A stretch of 64,000 nucleotides of DNA from Streptomyces sp. NRRL WC-3626. GTDB lineage: Bacteria > Actinomycetota > Actinomycetes > Streptomycetales > Streptomycetaceae. This document shows, piece by piece, positions 25,015 through 34,306 of the stretch. The DNA is taken from the NCBI RefSeq assembly GCF_000718785.1, contig NZ_JOCA01000012.1, positions 124,001-188,000 on the forward strand, written 5' to 3'. The first letter of the stretch is position 1. Each line of letters starts with the position of its first letter. The notes below the pieces were generated by a model. It worked only from the letters and a program-made list of their open reading frames with translations. It was not told where the DNA came from and made no database searches. The position numbers and the translations under genes were made by a program.

Positions 25015-25848
25015 ATGAGTGAAGGAACCATGCAGCGACGAGTACAGCGAGACCCGCGTAACAAGCAGGCGAAGCGTTTCACCCGCGTCCTTGTCTGCGC
25101 GGTCGCCGTCCCCCTGGTCGCGGCCGGCTGCTCCTCGGACTCCGGCTCCGGCGACGGCAAGGACAAGGCCGCCTCCGCGTCGGCCTCGAAGTCGGCGAGC
25201 CCGTCCCCGACCGTGCGGGCGGCGGCGTACAGCAGGCTTCCGGAGCCGTGCGCGGTGCTGTCCGAGAAGACCCTGGACGATCTGGCGCCGAAGGCGAAGA
25301 AGGGCAAGGAGGGCTCCTCGGACGACGTCTCCACCCGGGGCAGTTGCTCCTGGAGCAGCCTGGCCAACAACGGGGTGAAGGGTTCGCAGTTCCGCTGGCT
25401 GAACGTGTCGCTGCTGCGTTTCGAGTCGGACACCACGCGTGGCGCGGGCGACAAGCTGGCCGAGAAGTACTACGACAAGCAGGTGCGGGACGCCCAGTCC
25501 GCCGAGGGTGCGAAGAACTCCCGGGCGGAGCCGGTGAGCGGGACCGGTGACGAGGCGACGGCGGTGCGGTACGACCTGAAGAAGAAGGAAGGCACCTTCA
25601 AGCAGCAGACGGTCGTGGCCCGCGTGGAGAACGTGGTCGTCACCGTCGACTACAACGGTGCCGGTCTCGCCGGTGACAAGACGCCGTCCGCCGACGATCT
25701 GATGAAGGACGCGCAGAAGGCGGCGAAGGAGGCGGTGGCCTCGGTGACGAAGGCGAACGGGACGGACGCGGAGCCGTCGGAGTCGTCCTCGAAGTCGCCG
25801 TCCGCGAAGCCTTCGGCGTCCGCTTCGGAGTCGTCGGCCAAGAGCTGA
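25015..25848 (+). CDS. DUF3558-type lipoprotein (paralogue)
   Basis: The 277-aa protein has a positively charged start, a hydrophobic segment LVCAVAVPLVAAGC with a lipobox cysteine, a Ser/Ala/Lys linker, and the DUF3558 pattern LPEPCAVLSEKTLDDLAPK with a second cysteine in RGSCSWSSLA, the same spacing as the gene before it. The tail is a Ser/Ala/Glu/Lys low-complexity stretch. ATG at 25015 and ATG at 25030 are both possible starts; the first has GGGA 11 bases upstream. Confidence 0.8.
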   Translation: MSEGTMQRRVQRDPRNKQAKRFTRVLVCAVAVPLVAAGCSSDSGSGDGKDKAASASASKSASPSPTVRAAAYSRLPEPCAVLSEKTLDDLAPKAKKGKEGSSDDVSTRGSCSWSSLANNGVKGSQFRWLNVSLLRFESDTTRGAGDKLAEKYYDKQVRDAQSAEGAKNSRAEPVSGTGDEATAVRYDLKKKEGTFKQQTVVARVENVVVTVDYNGAGLAGDKTPSADDLMKDAQKAAKEAVASVTKANGTDAEPSESSSKSPSAKPSASASESSAKS

Positions 25849-25938
25849 CCCGGCTCCGAATCGGCACCGGCCACTCGTCCACCGCACACATGTGCCACTC
25901 TGTTGCGCGCAACAACAGGCACTGGGAGGGGAGTACGG

Positions 25939-27240
25939 GTGGCCGCGCCACTAGAGCTGACCCGGACGCATCGCGTTCTCATCGGCATGGTCGTCTTCGG
26001 TGCCGTCATCATCGCCGGCATCGGGTTCGCGGGTTCGTACGCGGCGGTGCGGGAACTGGCGCTGAAGAAGGGCTTCGGGAACTTCAGTTACGTCTTCCCG
26101 ATCGGCATCGACGCGGGTATCTGCGTACTGCTGGCCCTGGATCTGCTGCTGACCTGGATCCGCATCCCGTTCCCCCTGCTGCGGCAGACGGCGTGGCTGC
26201 TGACGGCGGCGACGATCGCGTTCAACGGCGCGGCGGCGTGGCCGGATCCGCTGGGTGTGGGTATGCACGGCGTGATCCCGATCCTGTTCGTGGTGTCGGT
26301 GGAGGCCGCCCGGCACGCGATCGGCCGGATCGCCGACATCACCGCCGACAAGCACATGGAGGGCGTCCGGCTGACCCGCTGGCTGCTGTCCCCGGTGCCG
26401 ACGTTCCTACTGTGGCGCCGGATGAAGCTGTGGGAGCTGCGCTCCTACGAGCAGGTGATCAAGCTGGAGCAGGAGCGTCTGGTGTACCAGGCCCGTCTCC
26501 GTTCCCGTTTCGGCCGCGCGTGGCGCCGCAAGGCCCCGGTCGAGTCCCTGATGCCGCTGCGGCTCGCCAAGTACGGCGTCCCTCTGGCGGAAACGGCTCC
26601 GTCGGGCCTGGCGGCGGCAGGCATAGAGCCGGCCCTGATACCCCCGCCCCCGCAGCTGGCCGCTGCCGACGCCGACGCAGCTGTGGGCAGTCGTGCCGCC
26701 GGGGCGGCACGGGTGGGCACAGCTGCACCTCAGAGCGAGCAGCGGCTGGAGCTCGAGGGCAACCAGAACCCCGGGCCCCCGAAGGACACGGCCCAGGACC
26801 AGAACCAGTGGCTGCACGCCCGCGACCCCCGCACCGTCGAGTACCAGGGCGGCTACGACCCCACGTACGACCCCGACGAGGAGTACGCCCGCTGGTACGC
26901 GGAACAGCAGCAGGCGGAGCAGTACCAGGACCAGTACCAGGAGGAGCCCCCGCTCCAGGAGCCCTCTCCGGAGGAGACCGGCAGCTTCCCCATCCCCGTC
27001 GTCCCCGGCGGCCGCACCCGCGAGCTGGGTGAGGGCGGCGGCACCCCCGACCCGGACGAGGAGGCGTACTACCAGGTGTTCCGTCAGTCGATAGACGGCA
27101 GCTACCCCACGCCCCGTGTCCTGGGCGACAACATCCAGGCGACCTACGGCACGACGCTGAACCCGAGCGACCTGAAGTCCCTCGCCGAACGCTTCCAGGC
27201 CCGCCACACGGCGGAACTGGAAGAGGACCACATCGCCTGA
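25939..27240 (+). CDS. DUF2637 membrane protein (SpdB-like)
   Basis: The 433-aa protein has four hydrophobic helices in its first 150 residues (IGMVVFGAVIIAGIGFAGSY, FPIGIDAGICVLLALDLLLTW and others), the DUF2637 pattern that also occurs in SpdB spread proteins of Streptomyces plasmids. A charged middle (LWELRSYEQVIKLEQERLVY) leads into a Pro/Gln/Glu-rich tail and a C-terminal domain ending in PSDLKSLAERFQARHTAELEE, which resembles a small winged helix. GTG at 25939 follows GGGAGGGG by seven bases. The palindromic repeat at 26677-26726 is built into the linker in frame. Role unknown. Confidence 0.8.
   Translation: MAAPLELTRTHRVLIGMVVFGAVIIAGIGFAGSYAAVRELALKKGFGNFSYVFPIGIDAGICVLLALDLLLTWIRIPFPLLRQTAWLLTAATIAFNGAAAWPDPLGVGMHGVIPILFVVSVEAARHAIGRIADITADKHMEGVRLTRWLLSPVPTFLLWRRMKLWELRSYEQVIKLEQERLVYQARLRSRFGRAWRRKAPVESLMPLRLAKYGVPLAETAPSGLAAAGIEPALIPPPPQLAAADADAAVGSRAAGAARVGTAAPQSEQRLELEGNQNPGPPKDTAQDQNQWLHARDPRTVEYQGGYDPTYDPDEEYARWYAEQQQAEQYQDQYQEEPPLQEPSPEETGSFPIPVVPGGRTRELGEGGGTPDPDEEAYYQVFRQSIDGSYPTPRVLGDNIQATYGTTLNPSDLKSLAERFQARHTAELEEDHIA
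26677..26726. repeat. Nested palindromic repeat element inside the DUF2637 gene
   Basis: GCAGCTGTG (26677-26685) pairs with CACAGCTGC (26718-26726), and inside them GTGCCGCC (26693-26700) pairs with GGCGGCAC (26703-26710) around a 2-base loop. The central part is almost identical to an intergenic sequence at 61791-61824. In the protein it codes for the AVGSRAAGAARVGTAA segment. Confidence 0.8.
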
Positions 27241-27248
27241 GAGCGGGT

Positions 27249-27295
27249 ACGACGGAGGGGGCGCCCGGTACGACACCGGACGCCCCCTCCGTCGT
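27249..27295. terminator. Bidirectional intrinsic terminator
   Basis: A perfect 15-bp stem, ACGACGGAGGGGGCG (27249-27263) with its complement at 27281-27295, encloses a loop that itself contains a CCGGT/ACCGG stem. It separates the convergent DUF2637 and lysS genes. Confidence 0.85.
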
Positions 27296-27308
27296 GGAAC
27301 CGGGAGCC

Positions 27309-29042
27309 CTACTCCCCGAGCAGCCCCCGCACCCGCTCCTGGCCCACCGCCAGCAGCAGCGTGGGCAGTCGCGGACCCGTGTCCCGCCCGACCAGCAGCT
27401 GGTAGAGCAGGGCGAAGAACGACCGCTGGGCGGTCTTGATCTCCGCCGGCAGTTCCTTGGGCGTGGCGTCGGCGGAGAAGCCTGCCTGGACCTTGGGGAC
27501 GCCGTAGACGAGGTGGGTGAGCCCGTCGAGCGACCAGTTGCCGGCGAGCCCGTCGAGGAGGAGGCGCAGCGACTGCTGTCCCCGTTCGTCGAGCGACTTC
27601 AGCAGTTCGGCGTCGGGCTCGGCGCGGACGATGGTGCGCTGGTCGGCGGGGACCTGGGTGTTGATCCAGGCCTCGGCCTTGTCGTAGCGCGGGCGGGCCT
27701 CGTCCAGCGAGCCGAGCGGGTTCGCCGGGTCGAGGTCGCTCAGGATGCGCAGCGCCTGGTCGGCGTGGCCGGCGGTGATGTCGGCGACCGAGGCGAGCGT
27801 GCGGTACGGCAGTGGCGTCGGCGTGCCGGGCAGCTCACCGCTCGCGGTGCGTACGGCACGGGAGTGGGCGGCGACGTCGGCGGGCAGGGCGGAGCCGTCG
27901 GCGACCTTGCCGTCGAGGCGGTCCCACTCGTCGTAGAGGCGCTGGATCTCCTGGTCGAAGGCGATCTTGAAGGACTGGTTGGGGCGGCGGCGGGCGTAGA
28001 GCCAGCGCAGCAGCTGCGGCTCCATGATCTTCAGGGCGTCGGCCGGGGTGGGCACGCCGCCCTTCGACGAGGACATCTTCGCCATGCCGCTGATGCCGAC
28101 GAACGCGTACATCGGCCCGATCGGCTGCTTGCCGCCGAAGATCCCGACGATCTGGCCGCCGACCTGGAACGAGGAGCCGGGCGAGGAGTGGTCGACGCCG
28201 CTGGGCTCGAAGATCACGCCTTCGTAGGCCCAGCGCATGGGCCAGTCGACCTTCCAGACCAGCTTGCCGCGGTTGAACTCGCCGAGCCGCACGGTCTCCG
28301 AGAAGCCGCAGGCCGTGCAGGCGTAGGTCAGCTCGGTGGAGTCGTCGTCGTAGGCGGTGACCGTGGTGAGGTCCTTCTCGCAGTTGCCGCAGTACGGCTT
28401 GTACGGGAAGTAGCCGGCGGAGCCGGAGCTGCCGTCGTCCTCGGCGGCGGCGCCGGAGCCCTCGGCGGCCTCCAGCTCGGCCTCGTCGACCTGCTTCTGC
28501 TGCTGCTTCTTCGCCGGGGCCTTCTTGGTGCGGTACTGCTCGAGGATGGCGTCGATGTCCCGCCGGTGCTTCATGGCGTGCAGGATCTGCTCGCGGTAGA
28601 CACCGGTGGTGTACTGCTCGGTCTGGCTGATGCCGTCGAACTCGACGCCCATCTCGGCGAGGGACTCGACCATGGCGGCCCTGAAGTGCTCGGCCCAGTT
28701 CGGGTGGGGGGAGCCCTTCGGGGCGGGGACGGAGGTCAGGGGCTTGCCGATGTGCTCGGCCCAGGACTCGTCGACGCCGGGGACACCGGCCGGGACCTTG
28801 CGGTAGCGGTCGTAGTCGTCCCAGGAGATCAGGTGCCGGACCTGGTGGCCGCGGCGGCGGATCTCGTCGGCGACGAGGTGGGGGGTCATGACCTCGCGGA
28901 GGTTGCCGAGGTGGATGGGGCCGGAGGGGGACAGCCCGGACGCGACGACGACAGGTTTCCCCGGGGCCCGACGCTCCGACTCCTCGATGACGTCATCCGC
29001 GAAACGGGAGACCCAGTCGGTGGTCTCGGTGCTCTGAGCCAC
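27309..29042 (-). CDS. lysS: Lysyl-tRNA synthetase, class I
   Basis: The 577-aa enzyme charges tRNA-Lys and belongs to the class I (archaeal-type) LysRS. It carries the HIGH-type motif GLSPSGPIHLGNLREVM, the KMSKS-type motif GMAKMSSSKGGVPTP, and a zinc-ribbon insert with CGNC and CTAC pairs after an acidic/Gln-Lys insert. The GTG at 29042 is preferred because AAGGA lies ten bases before it; an in-frame GTG at 29051 has only one base of spacing. It is divergent from argS across a repeat-filled gap. Confidence 0.95.
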   Translation of the reverse strand: MAQSTETTDWVSRFADDVIEESERRAPGKPVVVASGLSPSGPIHLGNLREVMTPHLVADEIRRRGHQVRHLISWDDYDRYRKVPAGVPGVDESWAEHIGKPLTSVPAPKGSPHPNWAEHFRAAMVESLAEMGVEFDGISQTEQYTTGVYREQILHAMKHRRDIDAILEQYRTKKAPAKKQQQKQVDEAELEAAEGSGAAAEDDGSSGSAGYFPYKPYCGNCEKDLTTVTAYDDDSTELTYACTACGFSETVRLGEFNRGKLVWKVDWPMRWAYEGVIFEPSGVDHSSPGSSFQVGGQIVGIFGGKQPIGPMYAFVGISGMAKMSSSKGGVPTPADALKIMEPQLLRWLYARRRPNQSFKIAFDQEIQRLYDEWDRLDGKVADGSALPADVAAHSRAVRTASGELPGTPTPLPYRTLASVADITAGHADQALRILSDLDPANPLGSLDEARPRYDKAEAWINTQVPADQRTIVRAEPDAELLKSLDERGQQSLRLLLDGLAGNWSLDGLTHLVYGVPKVQAGFSADATPKELPAEIKTAQRSFFALLYQLLVGRDTGPRLPTLLLAVGQERVRGLLGE

Positions 29043-29214
29043 GATCGGCACGTCCTTCTTTCTGCTCGGGCAGCCCATACGGTCGCAAGGCTGACCGCCC
29101 CATTCTCCCAGCAACGACGGCAACGACGAAAACGCCTTTTCACCAGCGCCCTGAGGGACACGGGCGTATCGACACGCGCCTCAGCCGCGCGGGGCCACCG
29201 GCCCGCAACCGAGC

Positions 29215-29565
29215 GTCTCGCACGCGGCACGGACCAATGCCCCCGGACGCGACCAGCGCCCCAAAGGGGCGCGGGACCGTATCGACATGCGGCTCCGCCG
29301 CGCGGACACGACCAGCGCCCCAAAGGGGCGCGGGGAACTGCGCGACCAGCCCCCACCGGCCCGCAGCCAAGCGTCTCGCGGCCGGCGCAAGCCGTATCGA
29401 TCTGCGGCTCCTGCCGCGCGGACGCGACCACCCCCTCCAGGGGCGCGGGACCGTATCAACATGCGGCTCCGCCGCGCGGGCGCGACCAGCCCCCACCGGC
29501 CCGCGGCCAAGCGTCCCGCCGCGGGGGCGCGACCGGCCCCCACCGGCCCGCGGCCGAGAAAACGC
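29215..29565. repeat. Cluster of interspersed G+C-rich repeats between lysS and argS
   Basis: The 588-base gap holds several degenerate copies of short elements: AGCGCCCCAAAGGGGCGCGG hairpins (around 29259 and 29311), a CCCCCACCGGCCCGC element (around 29349, 29490 and 29536), ATGCGGCTCCGCCGCGCGG (around 29286 and 29460, with a related copy near 29402), and AAGCGTCTCGC/AAGCGTCCCGC. The copies alternate in a regular order, as if a composite unit of about 100-150 bases was amplified and decayed. No gene is supported here. Confidence 0.8.
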
Positions 29566-29630
29566 CTTTACCCCCCGTGGGATACTGACCGTGTCTATCT
29601 GAACCCACGAGGAGAACGGCACCCACCCCT

Positions 29631-31385
29631 ATGGCCTCGGTCACATCGCTCACCGATCTCGTCAACCAGCAGCTGACGTCCGCCCTCTCGGCCACCCAGC
29701 CGGATGCCGACCCGCTGCTGCGACGAAGCGACCGGGCGGACTTCCAGGCCAACGGCATCCTCGCGCTGGCCAAGAAGGCGAAGGCGAACCCTCGGGAGCT
29801 GGCCACGCAGGTGGTCGGCGGCATCGCCACCGGCGACGACCTGATCAAGGACGTCGAGGTCTCCGGCCCCGGCTTCCTCAACATCACCCTCGCCGACCGT
29901 GCGATCACCGAGAACCTCGCCGCACGGCTCGCCGACGGCGACCGCCTCGGCGTGCCGCTGAAGGCGGACGCGGGCATCACGGTCGTCGACTACGCCCAGC
30001 CGAACGTGGCGAAGGAGATGCACGTCGGCCATCTGCGCTCCGCGGTCATCGGCGACGCCCTGCGCGGCATGCTCGACTTCACCGGCGAGCGGACGATCGG
30101 CCGGCATCACATCGGCGACTGGGGCACCCAGTTCGGCATGCTCATCCAGTACCTGTTCGAGCACCCCGGCGAGCTGGCCCCGGCCGAGGACGTCGACGGC
30201 GAGCAGGCCATGTCGAACCTGAACCGGGTGTACAAGGCGTCGCGCGCGGTCTTCGACGCGGACGAGGAGTTCAAGGAGCGGGCCCGTAAGCGGGTCGTCG
30301 CCCTGCAGTCCGGTGACAAGGAGACGCTCGAGCTGTGGCAGCAGTTCGTGGACGAGTCGAAGGTCTACTTCAACTCCGTCTTCGACAAGCTCGACATGGA
30401 GATCCGCGACGAGGAGATCGTCGGCGAGTCCGCGTACAACGACGGCATGCCCGAGACGGCCCGGCTCCTGGAGGAGACGGGCGTCGCGGTGCGTTCCGAG
30501 GGCGCGCTGGTGGTGTTCTTCGACGAGATCCGCGGCAAGGACGACCAGCCGGTTCCGCTGATCGTGCAGAAGGCCGACGGCGGCTTCGGCTACGCGGCCT
30601 CCGACCTGACCGCGATCCGCAACCGGGTCCAGGACCTGGACGCGACCACGCTGCTGTACGTCGTCGACGTGCGCCAGTCGCTGCACTTCAAGATGGTCTT
30701 CGAGACCGCCCGCCGGGCCGGCTGGCTCGGCGACGACGTCACCGCGCACAACATGGCCTACGGCACGGTGCTCGGCGCGGACGGCAAGCCCTTCAAGACG
30801 CGTGCGGGCGAGACCGTACGGCTGGAGGACCTGCTGGACGAGGCGGTGCAGCGGGCGGCCGAGGTCGTGCGGGAGAAGGCGCGGGATCTCACCGAGGACG
30901 AGATCCAGGAGCGGGCCACGCAGGTCGGCATCGGGGCCGTGAAGTACGCGGACCTGTCGACGTCGCCGAACCGGGACTACAAGTTCGACCTGGACCAGAT
31001 GGTCTCGCTCAACGGTGACACGTCCGTCTACCTGCAGTACGCGTACGCCCGTATCCAGTCCATCCTCCGCAAGGCCGGCGAGGTCCGCCCCGCCGCCCAC
31101 CCGGAGCTGGGGCTGCACGAGGCGGAGCGCGCGCTGGGGCTGCACCTGGACGCGTTCGGGGACACGGTCTTCGAGGCGGCGGCGGAGTACGCGCCGCACA
31201 GGCTGGCCGCGTACCTGTACCAACTGGCGTCGCTGTTCACGACGTTCTATGACAAGTGCCCAGTGATCAAGCCGCAGCCGCCGCAAGACGTGGCGGAGAA
31301 CCGGCTGTTCCTGTGCGACCTCACGGCCCGCACACTGCACCGGGGCATGGCCCTGCTGGGGATCAGGACGCCCGAGCGGCTCTGA
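29631..31385 (+). CDS. argS: Arginyl-tRNA synthetase
   Basis: The 584-aa class I synthetase charges tRNA-Arg. It has the N-terminal Add1 tRNA-binding domain (about residues 1-100), the HIGH motif in [16 protein letters not shown] after [10 protein letters not shown], the [10 protein letters not shown] segment, and the C-terminal anticodon-binding helices ending [10 protein letters not shown]. The KMSKS loop is degenerate ([14 protein letters not shown]), as is usual for this ArgRS group. ATG at 29631 follows the region of repeats. Confidence 0.97.
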   Translation: MASVTSLTDLVNQQLTSALSATQPDADPLLRRSDRADFQANGILALAKKAKANPRELATQVVGGIATGDDLIKDVEVSGPGFLNITLADRAITENLAARLADGDRLGVPLKADAGITVVDYAQPNVAKEMHVGHLRSAVIGDALRGMLDFTGERTIGRHHIGDWGTQFGMLIQYLFEHPGELAPAEDVDGEQAMSNLNRVYKASRAVFDADEEFKERARKRVVALQSGDKETLELWQQFVDESKVYFNSVFDKLDMEIRDEEIVGESAYNDGMPETARLLEETGVAVRSEGALVVFFDEIRGKDDQPVPLIVQKADGGFGYAASDLTAIRNRVQDLDATTLLYVVDVRQSLHFKMVFETARRAGWLGDDVTAHNMAYGTVLGADGKPFKTRAGETVRLEDLLDEAVQRAAEVVREKARDLTEDEIQERATQVGIGAVKYADLSTSPNRDYKFDLDQMVSLNGDTSVYLQYAYARIQSILRKAGEVRPAAHPELGLHEAERALGLHLDAFGDTVFEAAAEYAPHRLAAYLYQLASLFTTFYDKCPVIKPQPPQDVAENRLFLCDLTARTLHRGMALLGIRTPERL

Positions 31386-31397
31386 GCGCCCGGCGCG

Positions 31398-31457
31398 CGA
31401 CGAACGGGCGAGGCCCGTCCTCCCCCCGGGGGGAGGACGGGCCACGCCCGTTCGTCG
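31398..31457. terminator. Bidirectional intrinsic terminator
   Basis: CGACGAACGGGCG (31398-31410) pairs with CGCCCGTTCGTCG-type sequence ending at 31457, and the interior GGCCCGTCCTCCCC/GGGGAGGACGGGCC extends the hairpin to about 26 bp. It lies between convergent argS and the methyltransferase gene. Confidence 0.88.
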
Positions 31458-31473
31458 TTCCGCGGCGGAGGTC

Positions 31474-32376
31474 TCAGGCCTTCGTGGCGACGGCTCCGTA
31501 GACGTTGATGTCGGCGTCGGTCACGTCGTTGATGTCCTCGTAGCGGACCCGTTCGATGGGGTCGAGGCGCTCCAGGTAGGAGTCCTCCGGGCGCTCGGGG
31601 ACGGGGGCGGCGTGGTCGGGGCGCCAGTGGTGCACGGGGACCACGCCCGGGTCCACGATGTCCAGGGAGCTCTCGGTGAAGAACCGTTCCACGTCCGCGC
31701 GGGTGCGCAGCACGAAGGTGAACCCGCGTTCGGTGTACGTCCGTTGCACCGCCCGGATGTTCTCGGGGTTCAGGTCCTCGGTGAGGTGGCTGAGCACCAC
31801 GCGGCTGCCGGAGGGCAGCGCGTCGACGAGTTCGCGCACGATCGGGTAGGCCTGCTCGTCCTCGACGAAGTGCAGGACGGCGACCAGGCACAGGGCGATG
31901 GGCCGGTCGAAGTCCAGTGTCTTGGCGGCCTGTTCGAGGATGACGGCGGGGTCCTTGAGGTCCGCGTCGATGTAGTCCGTACGTCCCTCGGGGCCGCTGG
32001 TGAGCAGGGCGCGCGCGTGGGTCAGCACCACCGGGTCGTTGTCGACGTAGACGACGCGGGAGTCGGGGGCGACGCGCTGGGCGATCTGGTGCACGTTCTC
32101 GGCGGTGGGCAGGCCGGTGCCGATGTCGAGGAACTGGTGAATGCCGTCCTCGGTGACCAGCGTGTTCACCGCGCGGCGCAGGAAGTCCCGGTTGTGGCGT
32201 ACGTCGAGGTATCCGCGCGGGTTGGCCGCGAGGCCGGCGGCCGCCGCCGACAGGTCCGCCGGGTAGTGGTCCTTGCCGCCGAGGAACACGTCGTAGACCC
32301 GGGCCGGATGCGCCTTGCTGCTGTCGATCCGCCGCTGCAGCTCGGTGGGATCCTGACTGAGGGCGTCTCCGGTCAT
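31474..32376 (-). CDS. SAM-dependent methyltransferase (DUF574 / Methyltransf_19 type)
   Basis: The 300-aa protein has the actinomycete-specific layout SKAHPARVYDVFLGGKDHYP, NRDFLRRAVNTLV, the SAM loop FLDIGTGLPTAENVHQIAQ, VVYVDNDPVVLTHARALL and ALCLVAVLHFVEDEQAY. This family occurs in many copies per Streptomyces genome and its substrates are unknown. It is monocistronic, with its own promoter region of 88 bases shared with the convergent-side membrane HTH gene. Confidence 0.88.
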   Translation of the reverse strand: MTGDALSQDPTELQRRIDSSKAHPARVYDVFLGGKDHYPADLSAAAAGLAANPRGYLDVRHNRDFLRRAVNTLVTEDGIHQFLDIGTGLPTAENVHQIAQRVAPDSRVVYVDNDPVVLTHARALLTSGPEGRTDYIDADLKDPAVILEQAAKTLDFDRPIALCLVAVLHFVEDEQAYPIVRELVDALPSGSRVVLSHLTEDLNPENIRAVQRTYTERGFTFVLRTRADVERFFTESSLDIVDPGVVPVHHWRPDHAAPVPERPEDSYLERLDPIERVRYEDINDVTDADINVYGAVATKA

Positions 32377-32464
32377 GGGTGTCTCCCCTATGTTCGATCG
32401 TCGGGCTGATGTTCAACAACCTAACGTGCGGCCGGACTTGGTGGTGCCCGGTCCGCACGGTCGG

Positions 32465-34093
32465 CTATTCGAGCGTCGTGCTGCCCTCCGGGACCCACCC
32501 CTCGCCGCCCAGCGGGAACTCGTACGCCGGGCGCCCGTTGTTGCCGCTGGTGCGGAAGGGGCGCCCCTTGTCGTCGACGGTGAGGGTGCCGCTGCGGGAG
32601 CCGCTGGACCACTCCAGCTCCAGGTACCAACTGACGTCGTACGCCGAGGCGTCGGCGGTGATGTAGTAGATCTCCGGGTCGGATTCGCTCACCTTGAACG
32701 GGAAGTCCTGGTGCCCGGCCTCCGGGGTGAGGGCCGGCCGGGCGGCGTCCAGGGCGACGGTGAAGGAACGGGTGGGCACGCCGCCGCCGCAGCCGACGCC
32801 GGGGTAGCCCATGACGAAGTCGTTCCAGGCGAGCGGCGACCGCTTGCCCGCCACCCGCACGGTGAGCCCCTTCACGACCACCGTCTCGTCGCCGGTCCCC
32901 TGCACGGTGAGCCGCACATACTGTTCGTCCGAGGAGACGGCCCCGAACGCGCTGACCCACGCGGGCGCACCCTGCTCGACGGGCGGCGGCTCCACCTCAC
33001 CCGCGGGCCTGTTGATCAGATACCGCTGCACGCAGGGGCTCTCCCACACGTACGGGTCGGCCTGCACGGTCAGCGGTACGACGTCAGGGGCGCCGTCGTC
33101 CGCGGGGGTGCTGGGCGCGTTCGCCGGGGCGCGGGGGGCCTCCTTGTCCTTGGCGGAGGGGGACGCGGAGGCCGAGGGGGATGCGGAGGCGGACGCGGAC
33201 GCGGTGACGTCCTTCTTCCGGCCCGCCCCGGCATCGAGGGTCGCGGCGCCCGCCGGGTCCTTCCGGTCGCCCCCGCCGCCGTCGCCACCGCCGTCCGGCA
33301 GCCCCAGAGCGAGCGTGACCCCGCCGAGCACGGCGGCGACGGCGATCCCCGCGAGGACGGCGGTACGGGTACGACGGCGGGACCGGACACGGACCGCACC
33401 GGGACCGGTGACCACGGGGACACCGTCGTCCTCACCGGTCCCGGGGCCCGGGGCGCCATCCCCCGCCGGGATTTCCGCCTCCGAGGCCTCCGTTACCGGG
33501 ACTCCCGACTCCGACGTCCCAGCCACCGGCATACCCGCCACCGAGGCACCTGCCCACGAGGACCCGGCCTCCGGGGACCCCGCCACCGGGGGCCCCGCCT
33601 CCGAGGCCCCGTCGGCCGGGGTCCCCGACTCCGGCGTCCGCGTCACCGGGGCTCCCGTCCCAGAAGTCGCCGGGGTTTCCGGATCCGAGGGGCCCGCCTT
33701 CCGGCTCGCCCCCTCCACTCGTTCGGTCCCCGCCTGCCCGGATGCCCGCTGCCCGGCCGCCGAAGGGGCGCCGCCCGCTTCCCGCTCCCCGGCCGCCGCG
33801 TCCTCCCCCGGATCTACGGCAGGCGCGGGCGCCCCCTTCCGCCCCCGCACCGCGTCCGCCAGCACCCAGCTCCGGTGCAGCTCGACCAGTTCCTCGGGGC
33901 CGGCCTTGCACAGCCGGGCCAGCCGTTCCACCGGGGCGTACTCGTTCGGTACCGCGTCACCGTTGCAGTAGCGGTGCAGGGTCGACGTACTCATGTGGAG
34001 CCGTTTGGCGAGCATCCCGTAGCTCAGCCCGGACCGTTCCTTCAGCGCCCTCAACCGCGCGGCGAACTCCGCCGCTGCCGTGTCCCGCGACAC
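32465..34093 (-). CDS. Membrane-spanning HTH protein with extracytoplasmic C-terminal domain
   Basis: The 542-aa protein starts with an XRE-type HTH (LRALKERSGLSYGMLAKRLH..STSTLHRYCNGDAVP, residues about 15-60), then about 150 residues of Pro/Ala/Gly/Ser-rich sequence with a loose five-residue period, an Arg cluster, one membrane helix (TAVLAGIAVAAVLGGVTLALG), a Ser/Ala-rich linker and a C-terminal beta-rich domain of about 190 residues (YVWESPCVQRYLINRPAG to the end). The layout resembles RodZ-like or one-component membrane sensors. GTG at 34093 follows GGGAGGAAC; an upstream ATG at 34117 lacks a good ribosome site. Function unknown. Confidence 0.75.
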   Translation of the reverse strand: MSRDTAAAEFAARLRALKERSGLSYGMLAKRLHMSTSTLHRYCNGDAVPNEYAPVERLARLCKAGPEELVELHRSWVLADAVRGRKGAPAPAVDPGEDAAAGEREAGGAPSAAGQRASGQAGTERVEGASRKAGPSDPETPATSGTGAPVTRTPESGTPADGASEAGPPVAGSPEAGSSWAGASVAGMPVAGTSESGVPVTEASEAEIPAGDGAPGPGTGEDDGVPVVTGPGAVRVRSRRRTRTAVLAGIAVAAVLGGVTLALGLPDGGGDGGGGDRKDPAGAATLDAGAGRKKDVTASASASASPSASASPSAKDKEAPRAPANAPSTPADDGAPDVVPLTVQADPYVWESPCVQRYLINRPAGEVEPPPVEQGAPAWVSAFGAVSSDEQYVRLTVQGTGDETVVVKGLTVRVAGKRSPLAWNDFVMGYPGVGCGGGVPTRSFTVALDAARPALTPEAGHQDFPFKVSESDPEIYYITADASAYDVSWYLELEWSSGSRSGTLTVDDKGRPFRTSGNNGRPAYEFPLGGEGWVPEGSTTLE

Positions 34094-34306
34094 CGTTCCT
34101 CCCACCCCATATCCCATTCCGCCGTTCCAGGGGACGTTCGTTTTCCCAGGTCAACAGTGGTCCGAGCGTTCCAGCGTCCCGGATGGCCCGCCAGGTCTGG
34201 CGGCCGGGACGAATCACCGGACAAGCTCTGGTCATCCAAGCACGCCGCTCCCGGTCACCGGTCGAGCGGCAGTGCCGAACCCCTTGTCGACGCAAAGGAA
34301 TTCGCC

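Noticed and set aside
27309..29123. Upstream start for lysS at 29123
   Set aside because: The extra 27 codons lack similarity to class I LysRS, and the ribosome-binding site fits GTG at 29042.
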